Source: Gemmatimonas sp. UBA2094 (GTDB lineage Bacteria > Gemmatimonadota > Gemmatimonadetes > Gemmatimonadales > Gemmatimonadaceae). From it: a DNA stretch of 30,658 nucleotides. Both the position numbers and the translations under genes were made by a program. The notes under the pieces were generated by a model. That model was not told the origin of the DNA, ran no database searches, and worked only from the letters and a program-made list of their open reading frames with translations. Below, one piece after another: positions 15,723 to 23,735 of this stretch. How positions within the stretch are numbered: position 1 is the first letter of the stretch; each line of letters begins with the position of its first letter. The DNA is taken from the NCBI GenBank assembly GCA_002331565.1, contig DCZC01000229.1, positions 33,405 to 64,062 of the forward strand. The letters run 5' to 3'.

Positions 15723-16957
15723 CTACCATGAATACGCAGCAGGCCTACATCGTCGACGGCGTACGCACCCCCATCGGGAACCTTGGCGGGGCCCTCGCGC
15801 CGGTACGCGCCGACGATCTTGCCGCCCATGCTCTCGGTGCCCTCGTGGCCCGCGTCACGGCGCAGTCGCCGAACTTCGACGTGGCGGCCATTGCCGACGT
15901 GATCCTCGGTTGCGCCAATCAGGCCGGCGAGGACAACCGCAACGTGGCGCGCATGGCCGCCCTGCTGGCCGGTCTGCCGGTGTCCGTACCCGGTGAGACG
16001 GTGAATCGCCTCTGTGCCTCCGGGCTCTCGGCGGTGGCCGGCGCTGCGCGGGCCATCCGGGCCGGTGAAGGTGACGTGTACCTGGCTGGTGGCGTGGAAA
16101 GCATGACGCGCGCACCGTACGTGATGAGCAAGGGAACCACTCCGTTTGCGCGTGACGTGCAGCTGTTCGACACCAGCCTCGGCTGGCGCTTCGTGAACCC
16201 GCGCTTGAAGAGCATGCACGGCACCGACAGCATGGGCGAGACGGCGGAAAACGTGGCGGCGCAGTACAGCGTGTCGCGCGCCGACCAGGACGCGTTCGCG
16301 GTGCGCTCGCAACAGAAGGCTGCGGCGGCACGCGACGCTGGCCGCTTCGCGCTGGAAATTGCGGCCGTCAGCATCCCGCAGAAGAAGGGCGACGCGCTGC
16401 TGGTGACACAGGACGAGTTCTTGCGACCCGACACGACGATGGAGACGCTCGCCAAGCTCAAGCCGGCGTTCCGCCACGACGGGCAGGGCAGTGTCACGGC
16501 CGGCAACGCGAGTGGCCTCAACGACGGCGCGGCGGCACTGCTGCTTGCGGGCGATCGTGCGCTGTCGCGGTACGCCCTGACGCCCGTGGCGCGCGTGGTG
16601 GCGAGCGCCGCCGCCGGGGTGGAGCCGCGCATCATGGGGATGGGGCCGGTCCCAGCCACGAGACTCGTGCTGGAGCGGGCCGGTCTCGCGCTCGACCAGA
16701 TGGACGTGATCGAGCTCAACGAAGCCTTCGCCGCCCAGGGGCTCGCCTGTCTCCGTGAGCTTGGCGTGGCCGACGACGACCCGCGGGTGAATCCCAACGG
16801 CGGCGCCATCGCGCTGGGTCACCCGCTCGGCATGAGCGGCGCGCGACTCGCCCTCACGGCCGCGCAGCAGCTGCGCGAGACCGGTGGGCGGTACGCACTG
16901 TGCACCATGTGCATCGGCGTGGGGCAGGGGTTCGCCCTCGTCCTCGAACGGGTGTGA
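15719..16957 (+). CDS. paaJ: 3-oxoadipyl-CoA / 3-oxo-5,6-dehydrosuberyl-CoA thiolase PaaJ
   Basis: A 412-residue thiolase that cleaves 3-oxoadipyl-CoA into acetyl-CoA and succinyl-CoA and also shortens the C8 ring-opening product. Active-site residues are in place: Cys99 in VNRLCASGLSAV, NEAFAAQGLA, His368 in GHPLGMSGARL, and Cys398 in CTMCIGVGQG. YIVDGVRTPIGNLGGALAPV at the N-terminus is typical of the PaaJ/PcaF branch. The ATG at 15719 overlaps the paaI stop; a second in-frame ATG at 15728 is possible. paaY starts 7 bases after its stop. Confidence 0.94.
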   Translation: MTTMNTQQAYIVDGVRTPIGNLGGALAPVRADDLAAHALGALVARVTAQSPNFDVAAIADVILGCANQAGEDNRNVARMAALLAGLPVSVPGETVNRLCASGLSAVAGAARAIRAGEGDVYLAGGVESMTRAPYVMSKGTTPFARDVQLFDTSLGWRFVNPRLKSMHGTDSMGETAENVAAQYSVSRADQDAFAVRSQQKAAAARDAGRFALEIAAVSIPQKKGDALLVTQDEFLRPDTTMETLAKLKPAFRHDGQGSVTAGNASGLNDGAAALLLAGDRALSRYALTPVARVVASAAAGVEPRIMGMGPVPATRLVLERAGLALDQMDVIELNEAFAAQGLACLRELGVADDDPRVNPNGGAIALGHPLGMSGARLALTAAQQLRETGGRYALCTMCIGVGQGFALVLERV

Positions 16958-16964
16958 CGCGCCC

Positions 16965-17591
16965 ATGATCTACGCCTTCGACGATTTCGTGCCCGTGGTG
17001 CACGAGTCCGCCTTCGTGCATCCGCAGGCGGCCGTGACGGGCAATGTGATCATCGGTCGTGATGTCTACGTCGGCCCCGGCGCGGCGATACGCGGCGACT
17101 GGGGCGGCATCGTCATCGAAGACGGGTGCAACGTGCAGGAGAACTGCACGATTCACATGTTCCCCGGTGTCGTGGTCACCCTCGAAGCCGGCGCGCACAT
17201 CGGGCACGGCGCGATCGTGCATGGGGCACGTATCGGTGCCAACAGCCTCGTCGGCATGAATGCGGTGATCATGGACAATGCCGTGGTGGGACGCGGCTGC
17301 GTCGTGGGCGCGCTCTGTTTCGTGCCCACGGACATGGTCATTCCCGATCGCAAAGTCGTCGTGGGCAACCCCGCGAAGATCGTGAAGGACGTGAGTGACG
17401 ACATGCTCGCGTGGAAGTCGGAGGGTACCGCGCTGTATCAGCAGTTGCCGCAGGCGATGCGCAACTCGTGGCGCGCCGTGGACCCGTTGCGCGAGGTGCC
17501 CGCCAACCGGCCGGTACAGTCGGCCATGCTGAAGAACTGGAAAGCCACGCAGAACACCAACCGCACGGAACCCCGCACGGAGACCCGTTGA
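16965..17591 (+). CDS. paaY: PaaY, gamma-carbonic-anhydrase-like hexapeptide thioesterase
   Basis: A 208-residue left-handed beta-helix protein with hexapeptide repeats (VTGNVIIGRDVYVGPGAAIR, GDWGGIVIEDGCNVQENCTI, GARIGANSLVGMNAVIMDNA). Likely metal ligands are His64, His81 and His86 (CTIHMF, HIGHGAIVHG). PaaY in proteobacteria hydrolyses the CoA ester of 2-hydroxycyclohepta-1,4,6-triene-1-formate, a dead-end product formed when PaaZ fails to oxidise the reactive aldehyde (family knowledge). The start at 16965 gives the usual N-terminus (MIYAFDDFVPVVHESAFVHP). The C-terminal tail is Asn/Thr/Arg-rich (NTNRTEPRTETR). Its TGA shares a base with the paaZ ATG, matching the functional link between the two. 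Confidence 0.92.
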   Translation: MIYAFDDFVPVVHESAFVHPQAAVTGNVIIGRDVYVGPGAAIRGDWGGIVIEDGCNVQENCTIHMFPGVVVTLEAGAHIGHGAIVHGARIGANSLVGMNAVIMDNAVVGRGCVVGALCFVPTDMVIPDRKVVVGNPAKIVKDVSDDMLAWKSEGTALYQQLPQAMRNSWRAVDPLREVPANRPVQSAMLKNWKATQNTNRTEPRTETR

Positions 17592-19660
17592 TGTTTCAGT
17601 TGCAGAACTACGCGCTCGGCGAGTGGGTCGAAGGTACAGGCCCGAAGACCGACCTCGTGCACGCCGTGACCGGCGAGAAGATCGGCGAGACCTCGAGTCA
17701 CGGGCTCGATTTCAAGGCCATGCTGCAGTATGCGCGCCGTGTGGGCGGGCCCACGCTGCGATCGTACACGTTCCATCAGCGTGCGCTGATGCTCAAGCGT
17801 GTTGCCATTGCGCTGATGGAGCGCAAGGAGGAGTTCTATCCGCTGTCTTCCATGACGGGGGCCACGCGCACCGACTCCTGGGTGGACATCGAAGGCGGCA
17901 TCGGCACCTTCTTCGCATACGCGAGCCGCGGTCGACGCGAGTTTACCAACGAACGCTTCCACGTGGAGGGCCCCACCGAGCCGCTCTCCAAGCACGGCAC
18001 GTTCGTTGGCCGGCACATTCTGGTGCCCATGGAAGGGGCGGCGGTCCACATCAACGCCTTCAACTTCCCCGTGTGGGGCATGCTCGAGAAGCTGGCCCCG
18101 GCGCTGCTGGCGGGCGTCCCGTGCATCGTGAAGCCCAGCACCACGGGCAGTCATCTCACGCACGCGGTGTTCAAGGCCATCCTCGACACCCACGAGCTGC
18201 CCAAGGGGGCGCTGCAGCTCATCTGCGGGGAAGCGCGCACGCTGCTCGAGCACGTCGAAGAGCAGGACATCGTGGCGTTCACCGGCTCGGCGGCCACCGG
18301 GCAGAAGCTCAAGGCGGCGCCGAGCATCATGGCGCATTCCGTGCGCTTCAACATGGAAGCCGACTCGCTCAATTGCTCCATTCTCGGCCCCGACGCCGTG
18401 CCCGGCACCGAAGAGTTCGATCTCTTCATCAAGGAGGTGACGCGCGAGATGACCTCCAAGGCCGGGCAGAAGTGCACCGCCATCCGTCGCAGCATCGTGC
18501 CCGCCGGCCTCGAAGAGGCGGTGATCGCGGCGCTCTCCAAGCGGCTCGGCAGCACGACCATCGGTGACCCCACGGTCGAGGGGGTGCGCATGGGCCCGCT
18601 CGCGTCGCGCGGGCAGGTGAAAAGCGTCGCGTCGAGTGCGGAAGCGATCCGCGCGGCCGCCGAACTGGTGTACGGCGGCGGCGATTTCGCCGTGGTGGGC
18701 GCTGATCGCGAGAAGGGATCCTTCTTCGCGCCCGAGCTCCTCTACTGCGCGGACCCGCTCACGCGGCTCGAGCCGCACGACATCGAGGCGTTTGGTCCTG
18801 TGAATACCATCATGCCGTACCGCGACCTCGGCGAAGCCGTACAGCTCGCGCGCATGGGGCGCGGGTCGCTGGTGGGATCGCTCGTCACGCACGACCCGAA
18901 GGTGGCACAGGAGGTCATCCTCGGTGCCGCCTGCTACCACGGCCGCATGCTCGTGCTCGACCGGACGAGTGCCAAGGAGAGCACCGGCCACGGGTCGCCA
19001 CTGCCCAATCTCGTGCACGGCGGCCCGGGCCGCGCCGGCGGTGGCGAGGAGATGGGCGGTGCGCGCGGTGTGACCCACTATCTGCAGCGCGTGGCGCTGC
19101 AGGGCAGTCCGAGCATGATCACGGCCATTACGCGCGAGTGGACGAAGGGCGCCGAAGAGACACAGGATTCGGTGCACCCATTCCGCAAGACGTTCGACGC
19201 GCTGCAGGTGGGTGATACGCTCATCACCAAGTCGCGCACGATCACGCTGGACGACGTGGAGGCGTTCGCCAAGCTGAGCGGCGACACGTTTTACGCGCAC
19301 ATGAACGACGAAGACGCGCGCAGCAACGGCGTGTTCGAGGGGCGCGTGGCACACGGCTACTTCGTGGTGTCGGCGGCGGCCGGTCTCTTCGTCGATCCCG
19401 ACCTCGGTCCGGTCCTGGCCAACTACGGGCTGGAGAAGCTGCGATTCACCAAGCCGGTGTATCCGGGTGATACCATCCACGTACGGCTCACCGTGAAGCA
19501 GAAGACCGCCAAGGACACGCCTGAGGGCACGATCCCCCAGGGCGTCGTGGAGTGGGACGTGGAGGTCATCAATCAGCACGACGAGCCCGTCGCCGTGTAC
19601 TCCATTCTCACGCTGGTCCGGCGCGGTGAGGCCGTGCCCGTGACGCCTCAGGCCGCGTAG
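17591..19660 (+). CDS. paaZ: Bifunctional oxepin-CoA hydrolase / semialdehyde dehydrogenase PaaZ
   Basis: A 689-residue fusion that opens the oxepin ring and then oxidises the resulting aldehyde with NADP+. The N-terminal aldehyde dehydrogenase domain (about 1-520) has catalytic Cys295 in KAGQKCTAIRRS and Glu256 in FNMEADSLN, at the same numbers as in the E. coli enzyme. The C-terminal MaoC-type (R)-hydratase domain (about 530-689) has AFAKLSGDTFYAHMNDEDAR with the hydrolase dyad Asp565/His570, then GRVAHGYFVVSAAAGLF. Both activities should be intact. Having both domains is important because a hydratase-less PaaZ would leak the aldehyde. It is the last gene of the paaG-Z run and is convergent with the next gene. 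Confidence 0.96.
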   Translation: MFQLQNYALGEWVEGTGPKTDLVHAVTGEKIGETSSHGLDFKAMLQYARRVGGPTLRSYTFHQRALMLKRVAIALMERKEEFYPLSSMTGATRTDSWVDIEGGIGTFFAYASRGRREFTNERFHVEGPTEPLSKHGTFVGRHILVPMEGAAVHINAFNFPVWGMLEKLAPALLAGVPCIVKPSTTGSHLTHAVFKAILDTHELPKGALQLICGEARTLLEHVEEQDIVAFTGSAATGQKLKAAPSIMAHSVRFNMEADSLNCSILGPDAVPGTEEFDLFIKEVTREMTSKAGQKCTAIRRSIVPAGLEEAVIAALSKRLGSTTIGDPTVEGVRMGPLASRGQVKSVASSAEAIRAAAELVYGGGDFAVVGADREKGSFFAPELLYCADPLTRLEPHDIEAFGPVNTIMPYRDLGEAVQLARMGRGSLVGSLVTHDPKVAQEVILGAACYHGRMLVLDRTSAKESTGHGSPLPNLVHGGPGRAGGGEEMGGARGVTHYLQRVALQGSPSMITAITREWTKGAEETQDSVHPFRKTFDALQVGDTLITKSRTITLDDVEAFAKLSGDTFYAHMNDEDARSNGVFEGRVAHGYFVVSAAAGLFVDPDLGPVLANYGLEKLRFTKPVYPGDTIHVRLTVKQKTAKDTPEGTIPQGVVEWDVEVINQHDEPVAVYSILTLVRRGEAVPVTPQAA

Positions 19661-19683
19661 CGGCCGGGGTGCGGCCGCGGCTA
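19658..19683. terminator. Possible bidirectional hairpin between paaZ and the plug-domain gene
   Basis: TAGC plus GGCCG on the left pair with CGGCC plus GCTA on the right, with a three-base bulge at 19677-19679. The hairpin contains both convergent stop codons in a 20-bp gap. There is no U-tract on either strand, so the role is uncertain. Confidence 0.35.
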
Positions 19684-20478
19684 CTTGCGCCGCGGCTCGC
19701 GCCCTGAAGTGGTCCAGATGACGATGACCCCGCAGCCGGAATTGCGGCCGGCGAATTCCCCCGGCACGTCGCTCACGCCGGTGTAGACCTCCAGCCCCAC
19801 GATGTCGCGCACCGGGATCGTCGGCCCGAAGGAGTTGTCCACGCGCTCGTCCACGATGTATTCCGGCGAGCAGCCCAGCGGCGCCCGTACCATTTGCGCC
19901 CGGCACGAGTTTCCCGCGCAGTTGAAGCGTACTCCCCGCATCGTCCGCATCGCGTCCTGCAGCGTGTAGAACTGTCCGGACTCGAGCTCGGCGCGCGTCC
20001 GGTATTGGCCGCGCCCCGTCGTCCGCCGGCGCTCGAAATCGGCGAAACGCCGCCCCAGCGCCGGATCGGCCTTGACGTCCACCCCGGGCAGCGCCTGCGC
20101 CTTGCTGGTATCCTTGGCCGGCTCACCCGCAGCCGCCGCGACTGGTGCGGCCGCCGCCGCCGCCTCGAGCTCGAGGTCCCGCTCCATCACTTCCCGCGCG
20201 GCGAAGGCCAACGACAGGGTTCCACGCGAATACCCCGCCGCCGACACGAGGAACCGGTGAATCCCCGCCTTGAGGTTGGGTAACCGAAACTGCCCCAACG
20301 AATCGGTGCGGGCGCTGCCCCCCGAGGTCGTGACTACGACCGTCGCGTCGGGAATTCCTCTCCCGGTGGTGGCATCCAGCACCCGTCCGCGGAATTCCGC
20401 CGTCGTCTGGGCTTCCACGGCACCGACGGGACGGAGCACCAGAAGGGCGGTCAACGTGAAATAGATCAGCCGTGTCAT
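19681..20478 (-). CDS. Secreted carboxypeptidase-regulatory-like plus TonB plug-like protein without a barrel
   Basis: A 265-residue protein starting at ATG 20478 with a Sec signal peptide ending VEA (residue 23). Residues 26-105 are a carboxypeptidase-regulatory-like Ig fold (AEFRGRVLDATTGRGIPDAT, ARTDSLGQFRLPNLKAGIHR). An Ala-rich linker (105-120) follows. Residues 165-258 look like a TonB plug domain (FYTLQDAMRTMRGVRF, PEYIVDERVDNS, VRDIVGLEVYTGVSDVPGEF, GVIVIWTTSG), mirroring the IIVDG and IERIEVIKG elements of the divergent SusC gene. It stops where a receptor would begin its barrel. Four Cys (187, 192, 203, 249) could form two disulfides in the periplasm. Its function is unknown; it may interact with TonB or with a receptor. 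A frame-shifted remnant of a receptor is unlikely because the gene ends cleanly 20 bp from paaZ and no barrel sequence follows. Confidence 0.8.
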   Translation of the reverse strand: MTRLIYFTLTALLVLRPVGAVEAQTTAEFRGRVLDATTGRGIPDATVVVTTSGGSARTDSLGQFRLPNLKAGIHRFLVSAAGYSRGTLSLAFAAREVMERDLELEAAAAAAPVAAAAGEPAKDTSKAQALPGVDVKADPALGRRFADFERRRTTGRGQYRTRAELESGQFYTLQDAMRTMRGVRFNCAGNSCRAQMVRAPLGCSPEYIVDERVDNSFGPTIPVRDIVGLEVYTGVSDVPGEFAGRNSGCGVIVIWTTSGREPRRK

Positions 20479-20548
20479 GGCAGGGACGAGACGCGATAAA
20501 AGGGGAAAATCCCTGTTCGGATTTCTGAAGGTAAACATCCTGAAACGA

Positions 20549-20577
20549 TTGCAATCTGTCGCGAGAAGGCGCAAAAT
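20549..20577 (+). promoter_or_regulatory. Sigma-70-like promoter candidate for susC
   Basis: TTGCAA (20549-20554) and CAAAAT (20572-20577) are separated by 17 bases, 77 bases upstream of the susC-like ATG. Both hexamers are imperfect matches to the consensus. Confidence 0.35.
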
Positions 20578-20618
20578 GGCTCTGGTCGGCTGGATCGGTC
20601 GTTCAGTCGCATTACCCC

Positions 20619-20637
20619 GGGACGAGCCATTCGTCCC
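20619..20637 (+). promoter_or_regulatory. Inverted repeat just upstream of the susC ribosome binding site
   Basis: GGGACGA (20619-20625) and TCGTCCC (20631-20637) are perfectly complementary across a 5-base spacer, 6 bases before the AAGGAG at 20644-20649. It would form a leader hairpin or an operator within the transcribed leader. Confidence 0.55.
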
Positions 20638-20654
20638 AACAGCAAGGAGCGTGA

Positions 20655-23600
20655 ATGGTTCACCACATGCGTCGGTTGGTTGCCGCCGCTGTTCTCACGA
20701 TCATGCCCGGAGGCGTGCTGGCGGCTCAGCAGAACGCCACCGTGTCCGGTCGTGTGACGTCGGCCGGGGCTCCACTCGGTGGCGCCCAGGTAGGCATCGT
20801 CGAACTCGGAGTCGGTAGCGTTACGGATGCGCAGGGTCGCTATTCCTTTACGGTGGACCCGTCGCGCGCCGGAGGCAAGCAGATCACCGTGCTCGCGCGC
20901 ACGATCGGGTACCGTCCCGTCAAGCATCTGGTGACGCTCACGGCTGGCCGCATCGAGCAGAACTTCGAGCTCGACAAGGACGTGTTGAACCTCGAGGCGG
21001 TCGTCACCACCGGCGTATCCGACGCCACATCGCAGAAGAAGACGACCTTTGCGGTCGCGGCGGTGAACAACGCACAGATCAAGGAAGCGCCGGCGTCCTC
21101 GCCGCTCGGTGCGCTCAGCGGCCGCGTGGCCGGCGCCAGTGTCACGTCGGTGAACGGTGAGCCCGGTTCGGCCCCGCGCATCCGGCTTCGCGGCCCCACG
21201 TCGCTGACCGGTTCGCAGGACCCGCTCATCATCGTCGACGGCACCATCAGCCGCATCTCGCTCGCCGACATCAATGCGCAGGACATCGAGCGCATCGAAG
21301 TCATCAAGGGCGCCGCGGCCAGCTCCCTCTACGGCTCCGACGCCGCCAATGGCGTCGTGCAAATCTTCACCAAGCGCGGCGCCTCACTCGCCACCGGCCA
21401 GACGCAGATCACCGTGCGCAACGAGTTCGGCTCGAACGACCTGCGCAAGACGATCCCGAACAACTACTCGCACCCCTACAAGGTCGACGCGAGCGGTCAG
21501 TTCGTGCGCGATGCCAACGGCAACCGCGTACAGGAAGCCGACAAGATCTCCGACAATTCGTACCCGGTCACGTACGACCAGCTCGGGGAAGTGTTCCGCA
21601 GCGGGCAGTTCATGACCAACTACATCTCGATCGGTCAGCGCAACGCCAACTCGAACTTCAACGCCTCGTTCGAGAACTCAAAGGATCAGGGCATCGCCAA
21701 CCTGTTGAGCGGCTACAACCGCCAGAACTTCCGTCTCAACCTCGACATGGAGCTGCACCCGAAGCTCGACTTCCAGACGGGTGCGTTCTACGGCCAGTCG
21801 CGCGCCGACCAGGCCGACGACAGCTCGGGTGACGCCTTCTTCGGTCTCCGCTTCCTCGAGCCGAACATCGACCTCCTCGGCACCAACCCGGACAAGACGC
21901 CGTACACGGCGGCCATCCGGCAGTCGCCCGCCTCGGGCAACGTGAGCAACCCGCTCTACCGTTGGAACACGATCAAGAACGCCAACGACCGGTCGCGCTT
22001 CACGGGGCTGCTCAAGGTGCGCTACCGCCCCACCACGTGGCTCACCGCCGAAGGCAACACGAACTTCGATCGCGGTACCCGCAACTTCCGCTCGTTCGTG
22101 CCGCTTGGCTACATCGGTTCCACCGGCACGGTCAGCAAGGGCTCCATCTCGAACAACGAGTCGCTGACGCGCGCCTACAATCTCGGCGGGACGCTGACGG
22201 CCACGAAGGCGTTCTCGTGGTTCACCAACACCACCAAGCTGGCGTGGGTGTACGAAGACCAGGAGAACACCGGCACCTCCGTCGCCGCCACGGCGCTCAC
22301 CGTGCCGCGTGTGACGGAATTCTCGGCCGCTTCGCGCGACCCCGAGAACCCGGTCATCCCCGGCTCGTACTCGCAGCCCATCCGCAACCAGAACTTCTTC
22401 GCCATCACCACCTTCGACATCAAGGACAAGTACATCATCGACGGTTTGCTCCGTCGTGACCAGTCCTCGCTGTTCGGTGCCGATCAGCGCTCGAAGCTCT
22501 TCAAGCGCCTCTCGGGCGCGTGGCGCGTGTCGGAAGACATCACGCTCCCCGCGGTCGACGAGTTCAAGCTCCGCGCCTCGTATGGCGAAGCGGGGCTCCG
22601 CCCGGTGTTCGACGCGCAGTACGAGCAGTTCGCCATTCAGGGCGGCAGCCCCGTGAAGATCACGCTCGGCAACCCGAACCTGCGTCCGGCGTTCTCGCGC
22701 GAAATCGAAGGCGGCGTCGACGTCACCTTCAAGAAGAACTTCCAGCTGTCGTACAGCTACTCGAGCAAGATCACCGACGACCAGATCCTCAACGTGCCGG
22801 TCTCGTCGGCGACGGGCTTCCGCAACCAGTGGATCAACGCCGGCTCGCTCGAAGGCAAGACGCACGAAGTGCTGCTCAGCACGGTGCTCGCGTCCAAGAA
22901 GGACTTCCTCTGGACGCTGAACATCGCGGGTGACCGCACGCGTCAGACGGTGCGCAGCCTCGCCGTGCCGCCGTTCCTCGTCGGCCCGGTGTCCAACACC
23001 ACGATCTTCCGCCTCGCGCCGGGACAGCCGTTCGGCATCGTGTACGGCAGCTCGTGGGTGCGCTCGGCCGACCAGATCGCTTCGATGATCGCCGCCAAGC
23101 GCCTCGCCGGCACCGCGGCCGACTACGTGGTGAACGAAGAGGGCTACTACGTCGCCAAGAGCGCCTGGCGCACGATCAACGAGAAGCCCATCAAGTTCCT
23201 CGATGCAGACGGCAACTCGCTGCGGCAGATCGCCAATGTGAACCCCGACTTCAACATGAACTTCAACACCCAGCTCAACTGGAAGAAGTTCTCGGTGACC
23301 GCGGTGGTGAACTGGGTGCAGGGCGGCGACATCTACAACTACACGCGGCAGTGGCCGTTCTTCGACCAGCGTGACCCCGCGTTCGACCAGCGTGGCAAGC
23401 CGGAAGTGGAGAAGAAGCCCACCACGTACTACGCCACGTTCTACAACAACTTCGACGCCAACACTTACTTCGTCGAAGACGGCAGCTACGTGCGTCTGCG
23501 CGAGCTCGCCGTGAACTACGAAGTGCCGAAGGCGCTCACGCGCCGCCTCGGGATGGGTGCCGACCGTTCGGCCCGCTTCGGCGTGGTCGGTCGCAACCTG

Positions 23601-23735
23601 TTCACGAGCACCAAATACAGCGGGTACGATCCAGACGTCTCGGGTGGCGGCGCCAATCCGTTCGCCTACCGCGTGGACTACTTCACGTATCCGATCTTCA
23701 AGACGTTCACGTTCATGCTGGAGCTCGGCCTGTGA
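20655..23735 (+). CDS. SusC/RagA-family TonB-dependent outer-membrane transporter
   Basis: A 1026-residue outer-membrane importer. AAGGAG five bases before the ATG fixes the start. A signal peptide ends near VLA (residue 23). Residues 28-110 are a carboxypeptidase-regulatory-like domain (NATVSGRVTSAGAPLGGAQV, GSVTDAQGRYSFTVD). The plug (about 112-240) has LEAVVTTGVSDATSQKK, PLIIVDGTISR, IERIEVIKGAAASSLYGSDA and ANGVVQIFTKRG. The rest is a 22-strand-type barrel rich in aromatic/charged strands, ending with the beta-signal FKTFTFMLELGL. Partnered with the SusD-like lipoprotein by a 4-base overlap, it should import glycans, peptides or other bulky substrates using TonB energy. The substrate cannot be told from sequence; neighbouring peptidases hint at peptides. 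No sigma/anti-sigma pair is adjacent. Confidence 0.95.
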   Translation: MVHHMRRLVAAAVLTIMPGGVLAAQQNATVSGRVTSAGAPLGGAQVGIVELGVGSVTDAQGRYSFTVDPSRAGGKQITVLARTIGYRPVKHLVTLTAGRIEQNFELDKDVLNLEAVVTTGVSDATSQKKTTFAVAAVNNAQIKEAPASSPLGALSGRVAGASVTSVNGEPGSAPRIRLRGPTSLTGSQDPLIIVDGTISRISLADINAQDIERIEVIKGAAASSLYGSDAANGVVQIFTKRGASLATGQTQITVRNEFGSNDLRKTIPNNYSHPYKVDASGQFVRDANGNRVQEADKISDNSYPVTYDQLGEVFRSGQFMTNYISIGQRNANSNFNASFENSKDQGIANLLSGYNRQNFRLNLDMELHPKLDFQTGAFYGQSRADQADDSSGDAFFGLRFLEPNIDLLGTNPDKTPYTAAIRQSPASGNVSNPLYRWNTIKNANDRSRFTGLLKVRYRPTTWLTAEGNTNFDRGTRNFRSFVPLGYIGSTGTVSKGSISNNESLTRAYNLGGTLTATKAFSWFTNTTKLAWVYEDQENTGTSVAATALTVPRVTEFSAASRDPENPVIPGSYSQPIRNQNFFAITTFDIKDKYIIDGLLRRDQSSLFGADQRSKLFKRLSGAWRVSEDITLPAVDEFKLRASYGEAGLRPVFDAQYEQFAIQGGSPVKITLGNPNLRPAFSREIEGGVDVTFKKNFQLSYSYSSKITDDQILNVPVSSATGFRNQWINAGSLEGKTHEVLLSTVLASKKDFLWTLNIAGDRTRQTVRSLAVPPFLVGPVSNTTIFRLAPGQPFGIVYGSSWVRSADQIASMIAAKRLAGTAADYVVNEEGYYVAKSAWRTINEKPIKFLDADGNSLRQIANVNPDFNMNFNTQLNWKKFSVTAVVNWVQGGDIYNYTRQWPFFDQRDPAFDQRGKPEVEKKPTTYYATFYNNFDANTYFVEDGSYVRLRELAVNYEVPKALTRRLGMGADRSARFGVVGRNLFTSTKYSGYDPDVSGGGANPFAYRVDYFTYPIFKTFTFMLELGL

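Noticed and set aside
17438..19906. 822-residue minus-strand frame across paaZ
   Set aside because: It is the reverse of PaaZ, whose catalytic residues align exactly with the E. coli numbering. It is a codon-bias shadow.
19681..20478. Broken SusC receptor (pseudogene)
   Set aside because: The gene has an intact signal peptide, a clean stop next to paaZ and no leftover barrel sequence, so a genuine short protein is more likely.
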